Source: JACPXH01 sp964409225
GTDB lineage: Bacteria; Patescibacteriota; Minisyncoccia; JACPXH01
Assembly: GCA_964409225.1 (NCBI GenBank)
Contig: CAYPCM010000013.1
Coordinates: 1 to 23,022 of the forward strand
Direction of reading: 5' to 3'
Length of the DNA: 23,022 bases
In this document: positions 13,309-21,007 of the stretch, one piece after another
How positions within the stretch are numbered: position 1 is the first letter of the stretch
Layout of the letters: each line of letters begins with the position of its first letter
Notes under the pieces: model-generated
What the model was told of the DNA's origin: nothing
The model's database searches: none
What the model saw: only the letters and a program-made list of their open reading frames with translations
Made by a program: the position numbers and the translations under genes

Positions 13309-13484
13309 GGGTTGGCTCGCCGCTGCCGCGTCGCGCGGACGCGTCGGTCTGTCCAAAACGACGAGTGAGTACGACTTCCGGCCGCGCTCTCGCTCGCCGC
13401 GCCTTACCGATTCTTTAGTCTATTGGGACTCTTGCGGTGGCGCGGCTGCGCGACGCCGCGCGAGCGGCAGTCGGCGGCCAACCC
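13309..13484. repeat. GC-rich inverted-repeat element (copy B) in the mraZ leader
   Basis: The ends GGGTTGGC (13309-13316) and GCCAACCC (13477-13484) are inverted repeats, and the symmetry continues imperfectly inward (CGCCG-CTGCCGC-TCGCGCGG). The 21-nt word at 13386-13406 and 17-nt word at 13439-13455 are exact copies, inverted, of words in the element at 1543-1828, separated by about 30 variable bases in both. No coding frame is convincing. It explains most of the roughly 250 bases between the MraZ boxes and mraZ. Confidence 0.6.
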
Positions 13485-13539
13485 TCGAAGTTACGGTCAT
13501 AAGTTCACAATTTCCCGGGGAAAAACGAGAAGTAAAAAC

Positions 13540-13974
13540 ATGTTGATCGGCGAATATCGGCACGCGATTGATCCCAAAAAGCGTCTCGCCATTCCGGCGA
13601 AGCTGCGCAAGGAATTGGGGGAGCGGGTGGTGCTTACAAAGGGACTTGAGAGCTGTTTGTTTCTGTTTCCGCTGAAGGCCTGGGAAGAACTGGCGACAAA
13701 ACTCAACAGCTTGCCGCTGGGGCAAGCGGGCACACGAGGGCTGAATCGTCTCATGCTTGCGGGCGCGACTCAACTTGAAGTGGATAAGCTCGGCCGCGTG
13801 CTCATCCCGGACTATCTCAAGAACTACGCTAACTTGAGAAAAAACGTAACCGTTATCGGTTTGGGCAACCGACTTGAAGTATGGGATGAAGCAGCTTGGC
13901 AGGATTACAAACTCGAAACCGAAAAGCAGATTGGAAGCATCGCCGAAAGGTTGGGAGAGATCGGAGTTCTTTAA
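13540..13974 (+). CDS. mraZ: Transcriptional regulator MraZ
   Basis: A 144-residue MraZ: two AbrB-like halves. The first shows IGEYRHAIDPKKRLAIPAKL, the second LEVDKLGRVLIPDYLKNYA; each has the DxKGR/DKLGR-like core. MraZ forms a ring that binds tandem TGGGN boxes and regulates division and cell-wall genes. ATG 13540 is chosen because the fold starts there and GAGAAG lies just upstream; the longer frame runs into repeat element B. It heads the order mraZ-rsmH-ftsL-ftsI-murF and sits downstream of its own boxes. Confidence 0.95.
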   Translation: MLIGEYRHAIDPKKRLAIPAKLRKELGERVVLTKGLESCLFLFPLKAWEELATKLNSLPLGQAGTRGLNRLMLAGATQLEVDKLGRVLIPDYLKNYANLRKNVTVIGLGNRLEVWDEAAWQDYKLETEKQIGSIAERLGEIGVL

Positions 13975-13986
13975 GATATAGGGCGT

Positions 13987-14862
13987 ATGCACGTTCCGGT
14001 GCTGCTCGCCGAAATCCTGGAGCTACTTCGGCCTCGGCCGGGCGACAGCTTCATTGATGCCACGATTGACGGCGGCGGGCACGCGCTGGCGATTCTTGAA
14101 CGTATGGCTCCGGACGGTCGGCTCTTGGGCATTGATCGAGATCCGCAAATGCTCGCCGCACTTGGCGTGAAAGCTGGGGCACTCGTGGGGCAACGCCTCA
14201 AGCTCGTGCACGGAAACTTTCGGGACATAAGTCGTATCGCGACAGACGCTGGATTCCGGGCAGTGCATGGAATTGTCATGGATCTCGGCATGTCTTCTGA
14301 GCAGCTTGAGGCAAGCGGTCGGGGTTTTTCGTTCCTGCGGGACGAAGCGCTGGACATGCGCTACGATCCCGCCGAAACGCTGACCGCAGCCGAGATTGTA
14401 AACTCGTGGCGGCGCGACGAGCTCGAGCGCATCTTCCAGATTTACGGCGAAGAACGACACAGCCGGCGCATTGCGGAAGCGATTGTACGGCATCGGCACA
14501 AGTCGAAGATGTATCGCACGCTTCAGCTGGTGGAAGTGATAAATGGCGTGGTGCGCCGGACTGAACGCATCCACCCGGCCACCCGCATCTTCCAAGCGCT
14601 TCGGATTGTGGTAAACGACGAGCTTGAAAGTTTACGGACAGCTCTTTGTGAGGCACTGGAGCTTCTGGGACCCGGTGGCCGGCTTGCCGTCATCAGTTTC
14701 CACTCGCTTGAAGACCGCATCGTCAAAAGGGCATTCCGCGTAGCACCGACACAGTTTCGGATCATAACCAAGAAGCCGGTGGTTCCGTCTGAAGCAGAGG
14801 TTACGGTGAATCCACGCGCGCGCTCCGCAAAACTGCGCGTCATCGAATGGATTGAAGATTGA
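13987..14862 (+). CDS. rsmH: 16S rRNA (cytosine1402-N4)-methyltransferase
   Basis: A 291-residue RsmH, full length for the family. The opening HVPVLLAEILELL and the SAM-binding loop DATIDGGGHA are followed by GIDRDPQML, VMDLGMSSEQLE, RGFSFLRDEALDMRYD and the C-terminal VISFHSLEDRIVK. It methylates N4 of C1402 in the ribosomal decoding centre. It starts 12 bases after the mraZ stop, in the standard dcw order. In the SAM loop the usual DATxGxGGHS appears as DATIDGGGHA. Confidence 0.95.
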   Translation: MHVPVLLAEILELLRPRPGDSFIDATIDGGGHALAILERMAPDGRLLGIDRDPQMLAALGVKAGALVGQRLKLVHGNFRDISRIATDAGFRAVHGIVMDLGMSSEQLEASGRGFSFLRDEALDMRYDPAETLTAAEIVNSWRRDELERIFQIYGEERHSRRIAEAIVRHRHKSKMYRTLQLVEVINGVVRRTERIHPATRIFQALRIVVNDELESLRTALCEALELLGPGGRLAVISFHSLEDRIVKRAFRVAPTQFRIITKKPVVPSEAEVTVNPRARSAKLRVIEWIED

Positions 14863-14955
14863 AAATTGCTGTGCTCTGGTCGTTTCGTACTTGGGTGATG
14901 GGGGCTCAACCACTACCAAAACTTCCCCTCATCCCCAGCTACGAGCCGAGCAGAG

Positions 14956-15020
14956 AAAATCAAATATAAAATATCAAAAATCAAAATTTAGGTAGCCCTG
15001 CGGAACGATTTTATTTTTGA
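14956..15020. repeat. AT-rich element with GCGGAAC core (copy 2)
   Basis: A run of ATCAAA-type units (14956-14989), then GGTAGCCCTGCGGAACG (14991-15007) and ATTTTATTTTTGA. The core is the reverse complement of that in the element at 4864-4937, apart from a 3-base indel. It occupies most of the 190-base gap between rsmH and the ftsL-like gene. No Shine-Dalgarno is evident before the next ATG. Confidence 0.45.
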
Positions 15021-15052
15021 CCTTCGTTCACTTTGAATTTTGCATTTAGTGT

Positions 15053-15403
15053 ATGACTCACGCCACCCTCGTTCTTACGCACAAGCTCGCCATGCGGCCG
15101 GCAAAACCTGTAGCGCGGTCGCTGCCAGTGGGTTGGTTCACGGCGCTATTCGTGGTGCTCATTGTTGGTGCTGCTGGTACGTATGTTGCGATCATGAATA
15201 GGGTTGTCAGCGCGAATTACGCAATTCGGCGCAGCGAGGCGCAGATGCGCGAGCTTCAGAACAATTTGAAAGTTCTTGAGGTCGAGGTGGCCGAGGCAGG
15301 GGCGCTTACCAGTTTGCGGGCAGCCGCAGAGCGTCAAGGGCTAGTGCCGACAGAAAAACCTTCCTACCTCAAAGCCGACCGCGACGCTCTGACTCGGCGG
15401 TGA
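15053..15403 (+). CDS. ftsL: FtsL-like cell-division protein
   Basis: A 116-residue protein: a short cytosolic N terminus, one membrane helix (about 29-48) and an outside coiled coil (about 55-88: YAIRRSEAQMRELQNNLKVL) ending in a segment with AAERQGLVPTEKPSYL, typical of FtsL/DivIC-type proteins. FtsL sequences diverge widely; position between rsmH and ftsI plus topology support the call. It would scaffold the septal synthase. It ends 4 bases before the PBP gene. Confidence 0.75.
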   Translation: MTHATLVLTHKLAMRPAKPVARSLPVGWFTALFVVLIVGAAGTYVAIMNRVVSANYAIRRSEAQMRELQNNLKVLEVEVAEAGALTSLRAAAERQGLVPTEKPSYLKADRDALTRR

Positions 15404-15407
15404 GAGT

Positions 15408-17126
15408 ATGGTCAGGGTCTCTGTGAACCCGATCATTTCGCGGCGGATGCTTATCGTCGCGGTGGCATTCTCTCTCAGCGCGTTCGCCATTGCGACACGC
15501 TTTTTTCATTTGCAAGTGCGCCGGCACGACGATTATGTGGCTTTGGCGCGCAGCCAGCAGCAAACCCGTCAGGTATTAATTGCCGATCGCGGCCGCATAT
15601 TCAGTCAGGATAAAACAGGCGTTCGTTATCCACTCGCCGTCAATAAAGAATTTGTGACGGTGTACGCGGTGCCGAAGGTTATTAGAGATTCCCAGGCGGC
15701 GGCCGTTGCGCTTGCGCCAATTTTGAACATCTCTGTTGAAGAACTCCTGCCGCGTCTAGGCAAGTCAGACGATCCGTACGAGCTGTTGAGCCGCGGTCTT
15801 GACGAGAGCGCGGCCAAACGCATAGTCGCGTTGAACATCCCCGGCGTTAACACCGGTCGCGAGATTGCGCGGTCGTATCCGGCTAGCTCAACCGCGGCGC
15901 ACCTCATGGGGTTTGTGGGTTACCGTGGTGACAACCGCGTTGGGCAGTATGGGCTTGAGGGTTATTACGAAGAACTTTTGCGAGGCGAGCGGGGGTCATT
16001 TTCCGGCGCCAAGGATGCCAGACGCGGCAAGCTTTTCACCGGCAGTCAGGAGTTTGTTGACTCTCAGGCAGGAGTTGATCTCGTCTTGACCGTTGATCAA
16101 AACGTGCAGGCCAAAACCGAGGAAGCGCTGGCCATGGTGGCGGAGAAATGGGGCGCTGCTCGCGGTACAGCCATCGTGCTCGAACCCAAGACCGGCAAAG
16201 TGCTGGCGATGGTCGTCTGGCCCTCCTTCAATCCGAACGATTATGGTTCGGTTACAGACATAGGCGTGTTCAGCAACCACGCGATTCAAGCGCGCTTTGA
16301 GCCCGGCTCCGTCTTTAAGCCCGTAACAATGGCTGCCGGGCTTGACGCCGGCGTGATCACCCCGGCCACGACGTACGAAGATACGGGCGCCCGTACATTC
16401 GGACGCTACACAATTCGCAATTTCGACGAGCTCGCCCGCGGCGTGCAAACCATGACGCAGGTTTTGGAGAATTCTCTCAACACCGGCGCGGTATTCGTGG
16501 AAGAGCTTCTTGGGCACGGGCGTTTTCGTGAATATGTGCAGCGCTTTGGGTTTGGCCGCAAAACCGGCGTAGACCTCACCGGCGAAGTTGCGGGCGATTT
16601 GGCGAATCTTAGCTCCAGCCGAGACATAAACTTCGCCACGGCTTCTTTCGGGCAAGGTATAGCGGTTACGCCAATAGAGATTGCTTCTGCCATTGGTGCG
16701 ATCGCCAACGGCGGCAAAATGATGAGGCCATACGTTGTTGATCGGTTTGTTTACCCGGATGGCAGCGAGACGGTAACGCGCCCGGCGGTTATCTCTGAAC
16801 CGGTTGGTAAGGAAGCCGCGGCTCTCACCACGGCAATGATGGTCTCTGCCGTGGACAACGGCTACGCTCGGGCTGGGCTAGCCGGCTATTCCGTCGCTGG
16901 CAAAACCGGCACGGCGCAAATCCCCAAGCCCGGCCAGGGTTATGAGGAGGATTTCATTCATTCGTTCGCCGGGTTTGCCCCTGCCTTTGACCCGAGATTC
17001 CTTATTCTGCTACAAATAGAGCGGCCGCGCGGGATCTCGTTTGCGTCTAATTCCCTGACTACTACATTCCGCGACCTTACCCAGGCGTTACTCGATTACT
17101 ACGAGGTTCCGCCCGACAGAGAATAG
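15408..17126 (+). CDS. ftsI: Penicillin-binding protein 2 / FtsI-type peptidoglycan transpeptidase
   Basis: A 572-residue class B PBP. An N-terminal membrane helix (about 11-30) precedes the dimerisation domain with ADRGRIF. The transpeptidase domain carries all three active-site motifs: S301-V-F-K304 (in FEPGSVFKP), S356-L-N358 (ENSLNTG) and K499-T-G (AGKTGTAQ). It cross-links septal peptidoglycan and is a beta-lactam target. No PASTA domains follow. Gene order and the ftsL-like gene 4 bases upstream support a divisome role (FtsI) rather than elongation (PBP2/MrdA). Confidence 0.93.
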   Translation: MVRVSVNPIISRRMLIVAVAFSLSAFAIATRFFHLQVRRHDDYVALARSQQQTRQVLIADRGRIFSQDKTGVRYPLAVNKEFVTVYAVPKVIRDSQAAAVALAPILNISVEELLPRLGKSDDPYELLSRGLDESAAKRIVALNIPGVNTGREIARSYPASSTAAHLMGFVGYRGDNRVGQYGLEGYYEELLRGERGSFSGAKDARRGKLFTGSQEFVDSQAGVDLVLTVDQNVQAKTEEALAMVAEKWGAARGTAIVLEPKTGKVLAMVVWPSFNPNDYGSVTDIGVFSNHAIQARFEPGSVFKPVTMAAGLDAGVITPATTYEDTGARTFGRYTIRNFDELARGVQTMTQVLENSLNTGAVFVEELLGHGRFREYVQRFGFGRKTGVDLTGEVAGDLANLSSSRDINFATASFGQGIAVTPIEIASAIGAIANGGKMMRPYVVDRFVYPDGSETVTRPAVISEPVGKEAAALTTAMMVSAVDNGYARAGLAGYSVAGKTGTAQIPKPGQGYEEDFIHSFAGFAPAFDPRFLILLQIERPRGISFASNSLTTTFRDLTQALLDYYEVPPDRE

Positions 17127-17203
17127 AACTTATTTAAAAGCCCACGTCCCCCGTCTAGATTGAAGGTTCTTTCGATCACGGTTTTGAGACGAGTTTTCAA
17201 GAC

Positions 17204-18636
17204 ATGAGACAGCTGCTACAGCGAATTTTGCGTCTGTTCACCAAACGCATTCTAGCCAAGTATAGCCCAACGGCGGTAGGCATCACCGGCAGTGTTGGCA
17301 AAACAAGTGCCAAAGAAGCGATTGCCGCTGTGCTTGAGGCCGTATTTCCCGGTCGGGTGCGTCGGAGTCCGAACACGTACAATAATGAGTTCGGCGTACC
17401 GTTTGCGGTTATTGGAGCGGTCTCCCCCGGCCGGAGTGTTGCGGGTTGGCTTGCGTTGCTGGCGAAAGCGTTTTGGCTTACTGTGCATACACAGGAGTAT
17501 CCCAAGGTGCTGGTGCTGGAGTTTGGCGCTGACCGGCCGGGTGACCTCAAGTATCTCTTGGAGATCGTGCCAGTGAAAGTTGCCGTCACTACCGCGGTGG
17601 GCGAGCTGCCGGTGCACGTTGAGTTTTTTAGCGGACCAGAGGCGGTCATAGCCGAAAAGTCAAAACTGCCAGCAGCAGTGCCACCATCCGGCTATACCAT
17701 CATGAATGCCGACGATAGGGTTTCGGCAGGGGTCTTCCGGGGCGCCTCACGAAGCACGGTGCTCACGTACGGTTTTGGTCCCGGCGCCGACGTGCGAGCG
17801 AGTAATTACGGGCTTAAGGCCGACGGGTCGGGGATCGCATTCAAAATTAATCACAAGGGCGCGACCGTGCCTGTTTGGCTTTCAGATATTTATGGTCGTC
17901 AGCAGGTCTACGCCGCACTCGCCGGTGCTGCGGTCGGCATCGCCTTCGGACTGAACTTAGTGCAGATCGCGCAAGCCCTTAATCATTACGTCTCTCCACC
18001 CGGCCGGCTTAGGCGGATTAGAGGCATCAAAGGAACGTGGATCCTCGACGATTCTTATAATTCATCGCCTCTGGCGGTTCTCGCCGCGCTTGAGGTGCTG
18101 CGTGAGATCCCTGCAGACCGCCGTATCGCCGTACTTGGCGATATGCTTGAGTTGGGTAAATACACGCCAGAAGCGCATACGCTCGTGGGCGAAGAAGCGG
18201 GGCGGGTCGCGGGGGCGGTGTTTGCCGTGGGTGTGCGAGCGCGATTCATGGCTGAAGCAGCGCGACGAGCCGGCGTACCCTCGGATCTCGTGCGAGAGTT
18301 TGACACTGCTTTTGAAGCGGGCCGCGCGCTCCAGCAATTTCTTCAACCCGGCGATGTTGTGCTCATAAAAGGATCGCAAGCAATGCGTCTGGAAAAAATA
18401 GTGGCAGAAGTGATGGCCGAACCNNNNNNNNNNNNNNNNNNNNNNNNNNNNNNNNNNNNNNNNNNNNNNNNNNNNNNNNNNNNNNNNNNNNNNNNNNNNN
18501 NNNNNNNNNNNNNNNNNNNNNNNAAGGATCGCAAGCAATGCGTCTGGAAAAAATAGTGGCAGAAGTGATGGCCGAACCCCAACGCGTGGCAGAGCTACTG
18601 TGCAGGCAGGATCCGGTTTGGAAAAAGCGGGAATAA
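17204..18636 (+). CDS. murF: UDP-N-acetylmuramoyl-tripeptide-D-alanyl-D-alanine ligase (MurF-type), crossed by an N gap
   Basis: A Mur ligase that adds D-Ala-D-Ala to the peptidoglycan precursor using ATP. The P-loop GITGSVGKTS is at residues 26-35, so the usual N-terminal UDP-substrate domain (about 80-100 residues) is replaced by a short basic helix. Later motifs include SPNTYNNEFGVP, LEFGADRPGDL, WILDDSYNSSPLA and VLGDMLELG. The N run at 18424-18523 is flanked by identical 55-base sequences. Collapsing them restores one frame ending ...AEPQRVAELL...WKKRE with TAA at 18634-18636, giving about 425 residues. Read through the Ns, the frame is wrong. Confidence 0.88.
18424..18523. other. Assembly gap of 100 N, probably artificial
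   Basis: The 55 bases before the gap (18369-18423) are identical to the 55 bases after it (18524-18578), both starting AAGGATCGCAAGCAATGCGT. Two contig ends that overlap by 55 were joined with a fixed 100-N spacer rather than merged. True sequence is probably 155 bases shorter here. Coordinates downstream are shifted accordingly. Confidence 0.9.
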
Positions 18637-18688
18637 CGAGGGCAGTGCGTGTGTGGATAAGTAAGGGATTGCATCGGGAAAACGGGTG

Positions 18689-18694
18689 TATAAT
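18689..18694 (+). promoter_or_regulatory. -10 box before the zinc-ribbon gene
   Basis: A perfect TATAAT, 26 bases before the ATG, with GAGGAGG as ribosome site between. No good -35 is seen at 16-18 nt. GG-runs upstream (18654-18686) recur roughly every 10 bases and faintly resemble MraZ boxes. Confidence 0.55.
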
Positions 18695-18719
18695 TTGGGA
18701 AGAGAGGAGGTGAGCGAGG

Positions 18720-18962
18720 ATGTTTGACAAACCCCATATCGCCTCGCGCATCATCTGTCCTTTCGACGGTCAAAGGATGTTGGGGCGGCCCGGTTTTGAC
18801 GGTTGGGTGTTTATCTGCTCGTGTGGTTTCAGCGAGGCAGATCTGCTCTCGGCTAAGGAGATGGTCGAGAACGCTGTCGGTGGCGAACTCTTGAGTTCGC
18901 CCGGCGAGACCCCGATTTCCGCCCAGCCCAAGCCGGACCAGGCAAGCCGCGCCGCCGCGTAG
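18720..18962 (+). CDS. Small putative zinc-ribbon protein
   Basis: An 80-residue protein. Residues about 13-36 hold CPFDGQRM and, 18 residues on, CSCGFSEAD, a pattern of three cysteines plus possible His/Asp that resembles a degenerate zinc ribbon (Cx-type knuckles). The second half is Pro/Ala/Ser-rich and probably disordered. A GAGGAGG ribosome site 8-10 bases upstream of the ATG and a perfect -10 make it a convincing gene. A terminator begins at its stop codon, so it is a single-gene unit. Function unknown. Confidence 0.7.
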   Translation: MFDKPHIASRIICPFDGQRMLGRPGFDGWVFICSCGFSEADLLSAKEMVENAVGGELLSSPGETPISAQPKPDQASRAAA

Positions 18963-19000
18963 AAGCCCCTCCAGACAGCGAGGGGCTTCGTTGCGGTTTT
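18962..19000 (+). terminator. Rho-independent terminator after the zinc-ribbon gene
   Basis: GAAGCCCCTC / GAGGGGCTTC (18962-18989), a 10-bp perfect stem with an 8-nt loop, then GTTGCGGTTTT. It starts on the last base of the stop codon. Confidence 0.8.
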
Positions 19001-19154
19001 ATATGCGTGCGCGAGTTGCAAAGTTACCAGTGGCGGCAAAGAAAACGATTGTGCCGCGCCGCACACCTAAGCGGTACGCGGTTGCGTCGATCTCCTCGCT
19101 GGGTTACCATCGGGGCGGCTGGCCCGTATTACATGTGTGGCATGCTGATTGTGT

Positions 19155-19227
19155 GCCGCTTTCGTCTAATGGCCCAGGACAGGTGGTTCTCAGCCATCAA
19201 ATACGGGTTCGATTCCCGTAAGCGGCG
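19155..19227 (+). tRNA. tRNA-Glu (anticodon CTC)
   Basis: Acceptor GCCGCTT (19155-19161) pairs with AAGCGGC (19220-19226), discriminator G. The anticodon loop TTCTCAG gives CTC, and the T arm is ACGGGTTCGATTCCCGT. CCA is not encoded. The roughly 150 bases before it (19001-19154) show no convincing promoter; a basic reading frame there overlaps the tRNA and lacks a ribosome site. Confidence 0.92.
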
Positions 19228-19297
19228 CAGCTTTGTGTGAGGCATCGTATTTTATCATTGGCAACGTGTTCCTTTAGCGAGGAAGGAGGGTTTCTTG

Positions 19298-19600
19298 GTG
19301 CGCATGGGCGGAGTGATTGCGGTCGGCGAGAAGGGGATCGAATCAGACGGGTATGTGGATTTGGGCGCGTTGGCAGCAGAAGACCCGCGGTTAAAACCCC
19401 TGCTCAAGTCGTGCCGGCTTGTGTTGACATTTGACGGGCAGGGTTTCACCGCAGCTACCGAACGGTTTCAGGCACTGCTGGCCGGATTCGAGGCGGCATG
19501 GCAGGAAGGAGAAGCAGCAGGTGGGAGTGCGGAGGCATTTGTTCGTGTGCGCAGGCTGGTGGAGTGCTACCGTATGCTCCAGGATCCGCAGCTGATATAA
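19298..19600 (+). CDS. Small protein of unknown function
   Basis: About 100 residues, beginning VRMGGVIAVGEKGIESDGYVD. A strong GGAGGG ribosome site lies about 8 bases before GTG 19298, which is therefore preferred over TTG 19295 or ATG 19304. No membrane segment or signal is visible. The middle is helical (FQALLAGFEAAWQEGEAAGG) and there are single cysteines only. It starts 70 bases after tRNA-Glu and ends 60 bases before the glycosylase gene in the same direction. I recognise no family. Confidence 0.6.
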   Translation: MRMGGVIAVGEKGIESDGYVDLGALAAEDPRLKPLLKSCRLVLTFDGQGFTAATERFQALLAGFEAAWQEGEAAGGSAEAFVRVRRLVECYRMLQDPQLI

Positions 19601-19660
19601 GGTTCGGTGCATGCCGGGCCAGCGCTCTGCCGTGGTGTGGCAGGGCGTTTTCTTCCCTCA

Positions 19661-20200
19661 ATGAAGATTGCGTCGAAATTTTTTGCGCGCCCCACACTCA
19701 CCGTAGCGCGCGAACTTTTAGGCAAAAACCTCGTCGTGCTCCAACGCGGCAGGCGATTTGCTGGTCGCATCATTGAAACCGAGGCGTACATCGGTGAAGA
19801 CGATCCTGCGTGCCATGCGCGTTTCGGCCGCACCAAACGGTCGGAGGTGTTGTATTGGAAGCCCGGCACGCTCTATGTGTACTACATCTATGGTATGCAC
19901 TGGCTTTTGAATATTGTTACAGAGCGAGCTGATTTTCCAGCGGCGGTATTGATCCGCGCGGTTGAGCCGCTCGAGGGCATCCCAGAGGGCGTGCGCACTG
20001 ACGGTCCGGCCCGACTTGCGAAGGCCTTCGGCATTGATAGCACCTTTCACGGCACAGTCATCGGAAAAAAATTGTGGATTGAGGACGACGGATTTGCCGT
20101 TCTTCCGGCCGCCGTCAAGGTCGGGCCGCGCGTCGGCGTTGGCTATGCCGGCAAAGCCAAGGATTGGCCGTGGCGGTTTCGGTTTTCGATAACTCGATAG
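19661..20200 (+). CDS. 3-methyladenine DNA glycosylase (AAG/MPG family)
   Basis: A 179-residue base-excision repair enzyme that removes alkylated purines. The family opening FFARPTLTVARELLGKNLV is followed by the catalytic region IIETEAYIGEDDPACHA (Glu and Tyr of ETEAY activate water and intercalate), then GTLYVYYIYGMHWLLNIVT and AVLIRAVEPLEG, and GPARLAKAFGID. Length fits the compact bacterial form (about 180-200). ATG 19661 is chosen because the conserved fold begins there; the upstream extension is unlikely. A perfect 36-bp palindrome starts 7 bases after the stop codon. Confidence 0.92.
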   Translation: MKIASKFFARPTLTVARELLGKNLVVLQRGRRFAGRIIETEAYIGEDDPACHARFGRTKRSEVLYWKPGTLYVYYIYGMHWLLNIVTERADFPAAVLIRAVEPLEGIPEGVRTDGPARLAKAFGIDSTFHGTVIGKKLWIEDDGFAVLPAAVKVGPRVGVGYAGKAKDWPWRFRFSITR

Positions 20201-20207
20201 AAGGAGA

Positions 20208-20243
20208 AGTAACACTTACTTGCGATCGCAAGTAAGTGTTACT
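20208..20243. repeat. Perfect 36-bp palindrome (third copy of the Cas2-associated repeat)
   Basis: Every base pairs with its mirror; the centre is TTACTTGCGATCGCAAGTAA (20216-20235). The 30-bp core (20211-20240) matches the repeats flanking the Cas2-like gene at 25/30 positions, and each change makes the palindrome perfect. It sits just after the glycosylase gene with no Cas2-like gene beside it, so the repeat can exist alone. No T-run follows. Confidence 0.9.
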
Positions 20244-20253
20244 AGGTCTTAAT

Positions 20254-20277
20254 GGCCTAATAAAGGTAAATTAGGCC
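20254..20277. other. Inverted repeat GGCCTAAT / ATTAGGCC
   Basis: An 8-bp perfect stem with an 8-nt loop, 10 bases after the perfect palindrome. Without a T-run it is a weak terminator candidate for the glycosylase transcript, or an operator upstream of the next promoter. Confidence 0.4.
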
Positions 20278-20325
20278 GGGCATTCATCAATCCCCGCTGT
20301 TTGTCAGCAGTGGTTGCCAATGTAC

Positions 20326-20354
20326 TTGACATATAGCAGTGTTTTGTGTAAGAG
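20326..20354 (+). promoter_or_regulatory. Promoter of the coiled-coil protein gene
   Basis: A perfect -35 TTGACA (20326-20331) with, 17 bases later, TAAGAG (20349-20354), a poor -10. A strong ribosome site AAGGAGGG follows at 20391-20398, and ATG at 20403. Confidence 0.5.
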
Positions 20355-20402
20355 TTTGCAAGAATTGTTTACGGTTGCGGCTAACGTTACAAGGAGGGAA
20401 AG

Positions 20403-20993
20403 ATGGCGCAAAGACAGTCGGCGGCACCTTCGCTCAAGGATCTTCGCGAAGAGTTTCCGACCATGCCGTTTGGTCAGTTTTTGATGGTGCTGGGGATCGT
20501 CCCGGCCGGGGAAATCGCCGCCAACATCGATACGCTCCGAACACTCCTCAGAGAAGAGGAGGGGCGTACCCGGAGGCAACAGCAGGAAGAGGAACAGCGG
20601 CTGCGAGAGCATTTTGACGCCATCACCGTTTCACTCCTGCACCAAAAACTTGTCCTACCCGTTCTGCCTTCTCGCATCGACCGGGAGCACGCCCTCGCGT
20701 ACCTAGTGCACGGCTTCATTTTTCCGGCGAGCCAGCGGACGTTTGCGGCCTCGCGGCCTATCTCGCGGCAAAGCATCCGCCGCAACGTCAGAAATAAACT
20801 TACTGAGCGCTTCGAGGAGGCGCAACTGGTTGGCGTAGAAAAGTTCTTCCTCTCGCACGGCGTGGTGCGCCAAGGGCAAGCACCTACCCAGTTCTCGCTC
20901 AACATTGACGAGAACGCCCGCGGCGTAACCCGGGAAGGGAGGGATTGCATCGCGGCCATCAAGCAATTCATGTTTGAGCATCGGTCGCGATAG
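20403..20993 (+). CDS. Coiled-coil protein of unknown function
   Basis: A 196-residue soluble protein with a strong AAGGAGGG ribosome site. Residues about 55-82 (LLREEEGRTRRQQQEEEQRL) form a charged coiled coil. A conserved-looking segment follows (about 95-150: FIFPASQRTFAASRPISRQS), rich in Arg and Ser, then a C-terminal helical part. There is no membrane segment or recognised catalytic motif. Possible nucleic-acid binding is suggested only by basic character. It has its own promoter and a perfect terminator, so it is an independent unit. No family recognised. Confidence 0.65.
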   Translation: MAQRQSAAPSLKDLREEFPTMPFGQFLMVLGIVPAGEIAANIDTLRTLLREEEGRTRRQQQEEEQRLREHFDAITVSLLHQKLVLPVLPSRIDREHALAYLVHGFIFPASQRTFAASRPISRQSIRRNVRNKLTERFEEAQLVGVEKFFLSHGVVRQGQAPTQFSLNIDENARGVTREGRDCIAAIKQFMFEHRSR

Positions 20994-21007
20994 GGAGTAG
21001 TCCCCAC

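Noticed and set aside
13309..13484. Integron attC-like recombination site
   Set aside because: The ends (GTTGGC...GCCAAC) do not fit the GTTRRRY/RYYYAAC core rule, there is no gene-cassette layout and no integrase in the window.
18424..18556. murF frameshift or internal duplication
   Set aside because: The apparent duplication is the 55-base contig overlap beside the N gap; merging restores one clean frame.
18991..19221. Small basic protein before and across tRNA-Glu
   Set aside because: Runs into the tRNA, has no ribosome site and no recognisable fold.
20221..20230. HIP1 (GCGATCGC) as a sign of cyanobacterial DNA
   Set aside because: A single occurrence noticed, in the centre of the perfect palindrome and explained by its symmetry; the gene content does not point to cyanobacteria.
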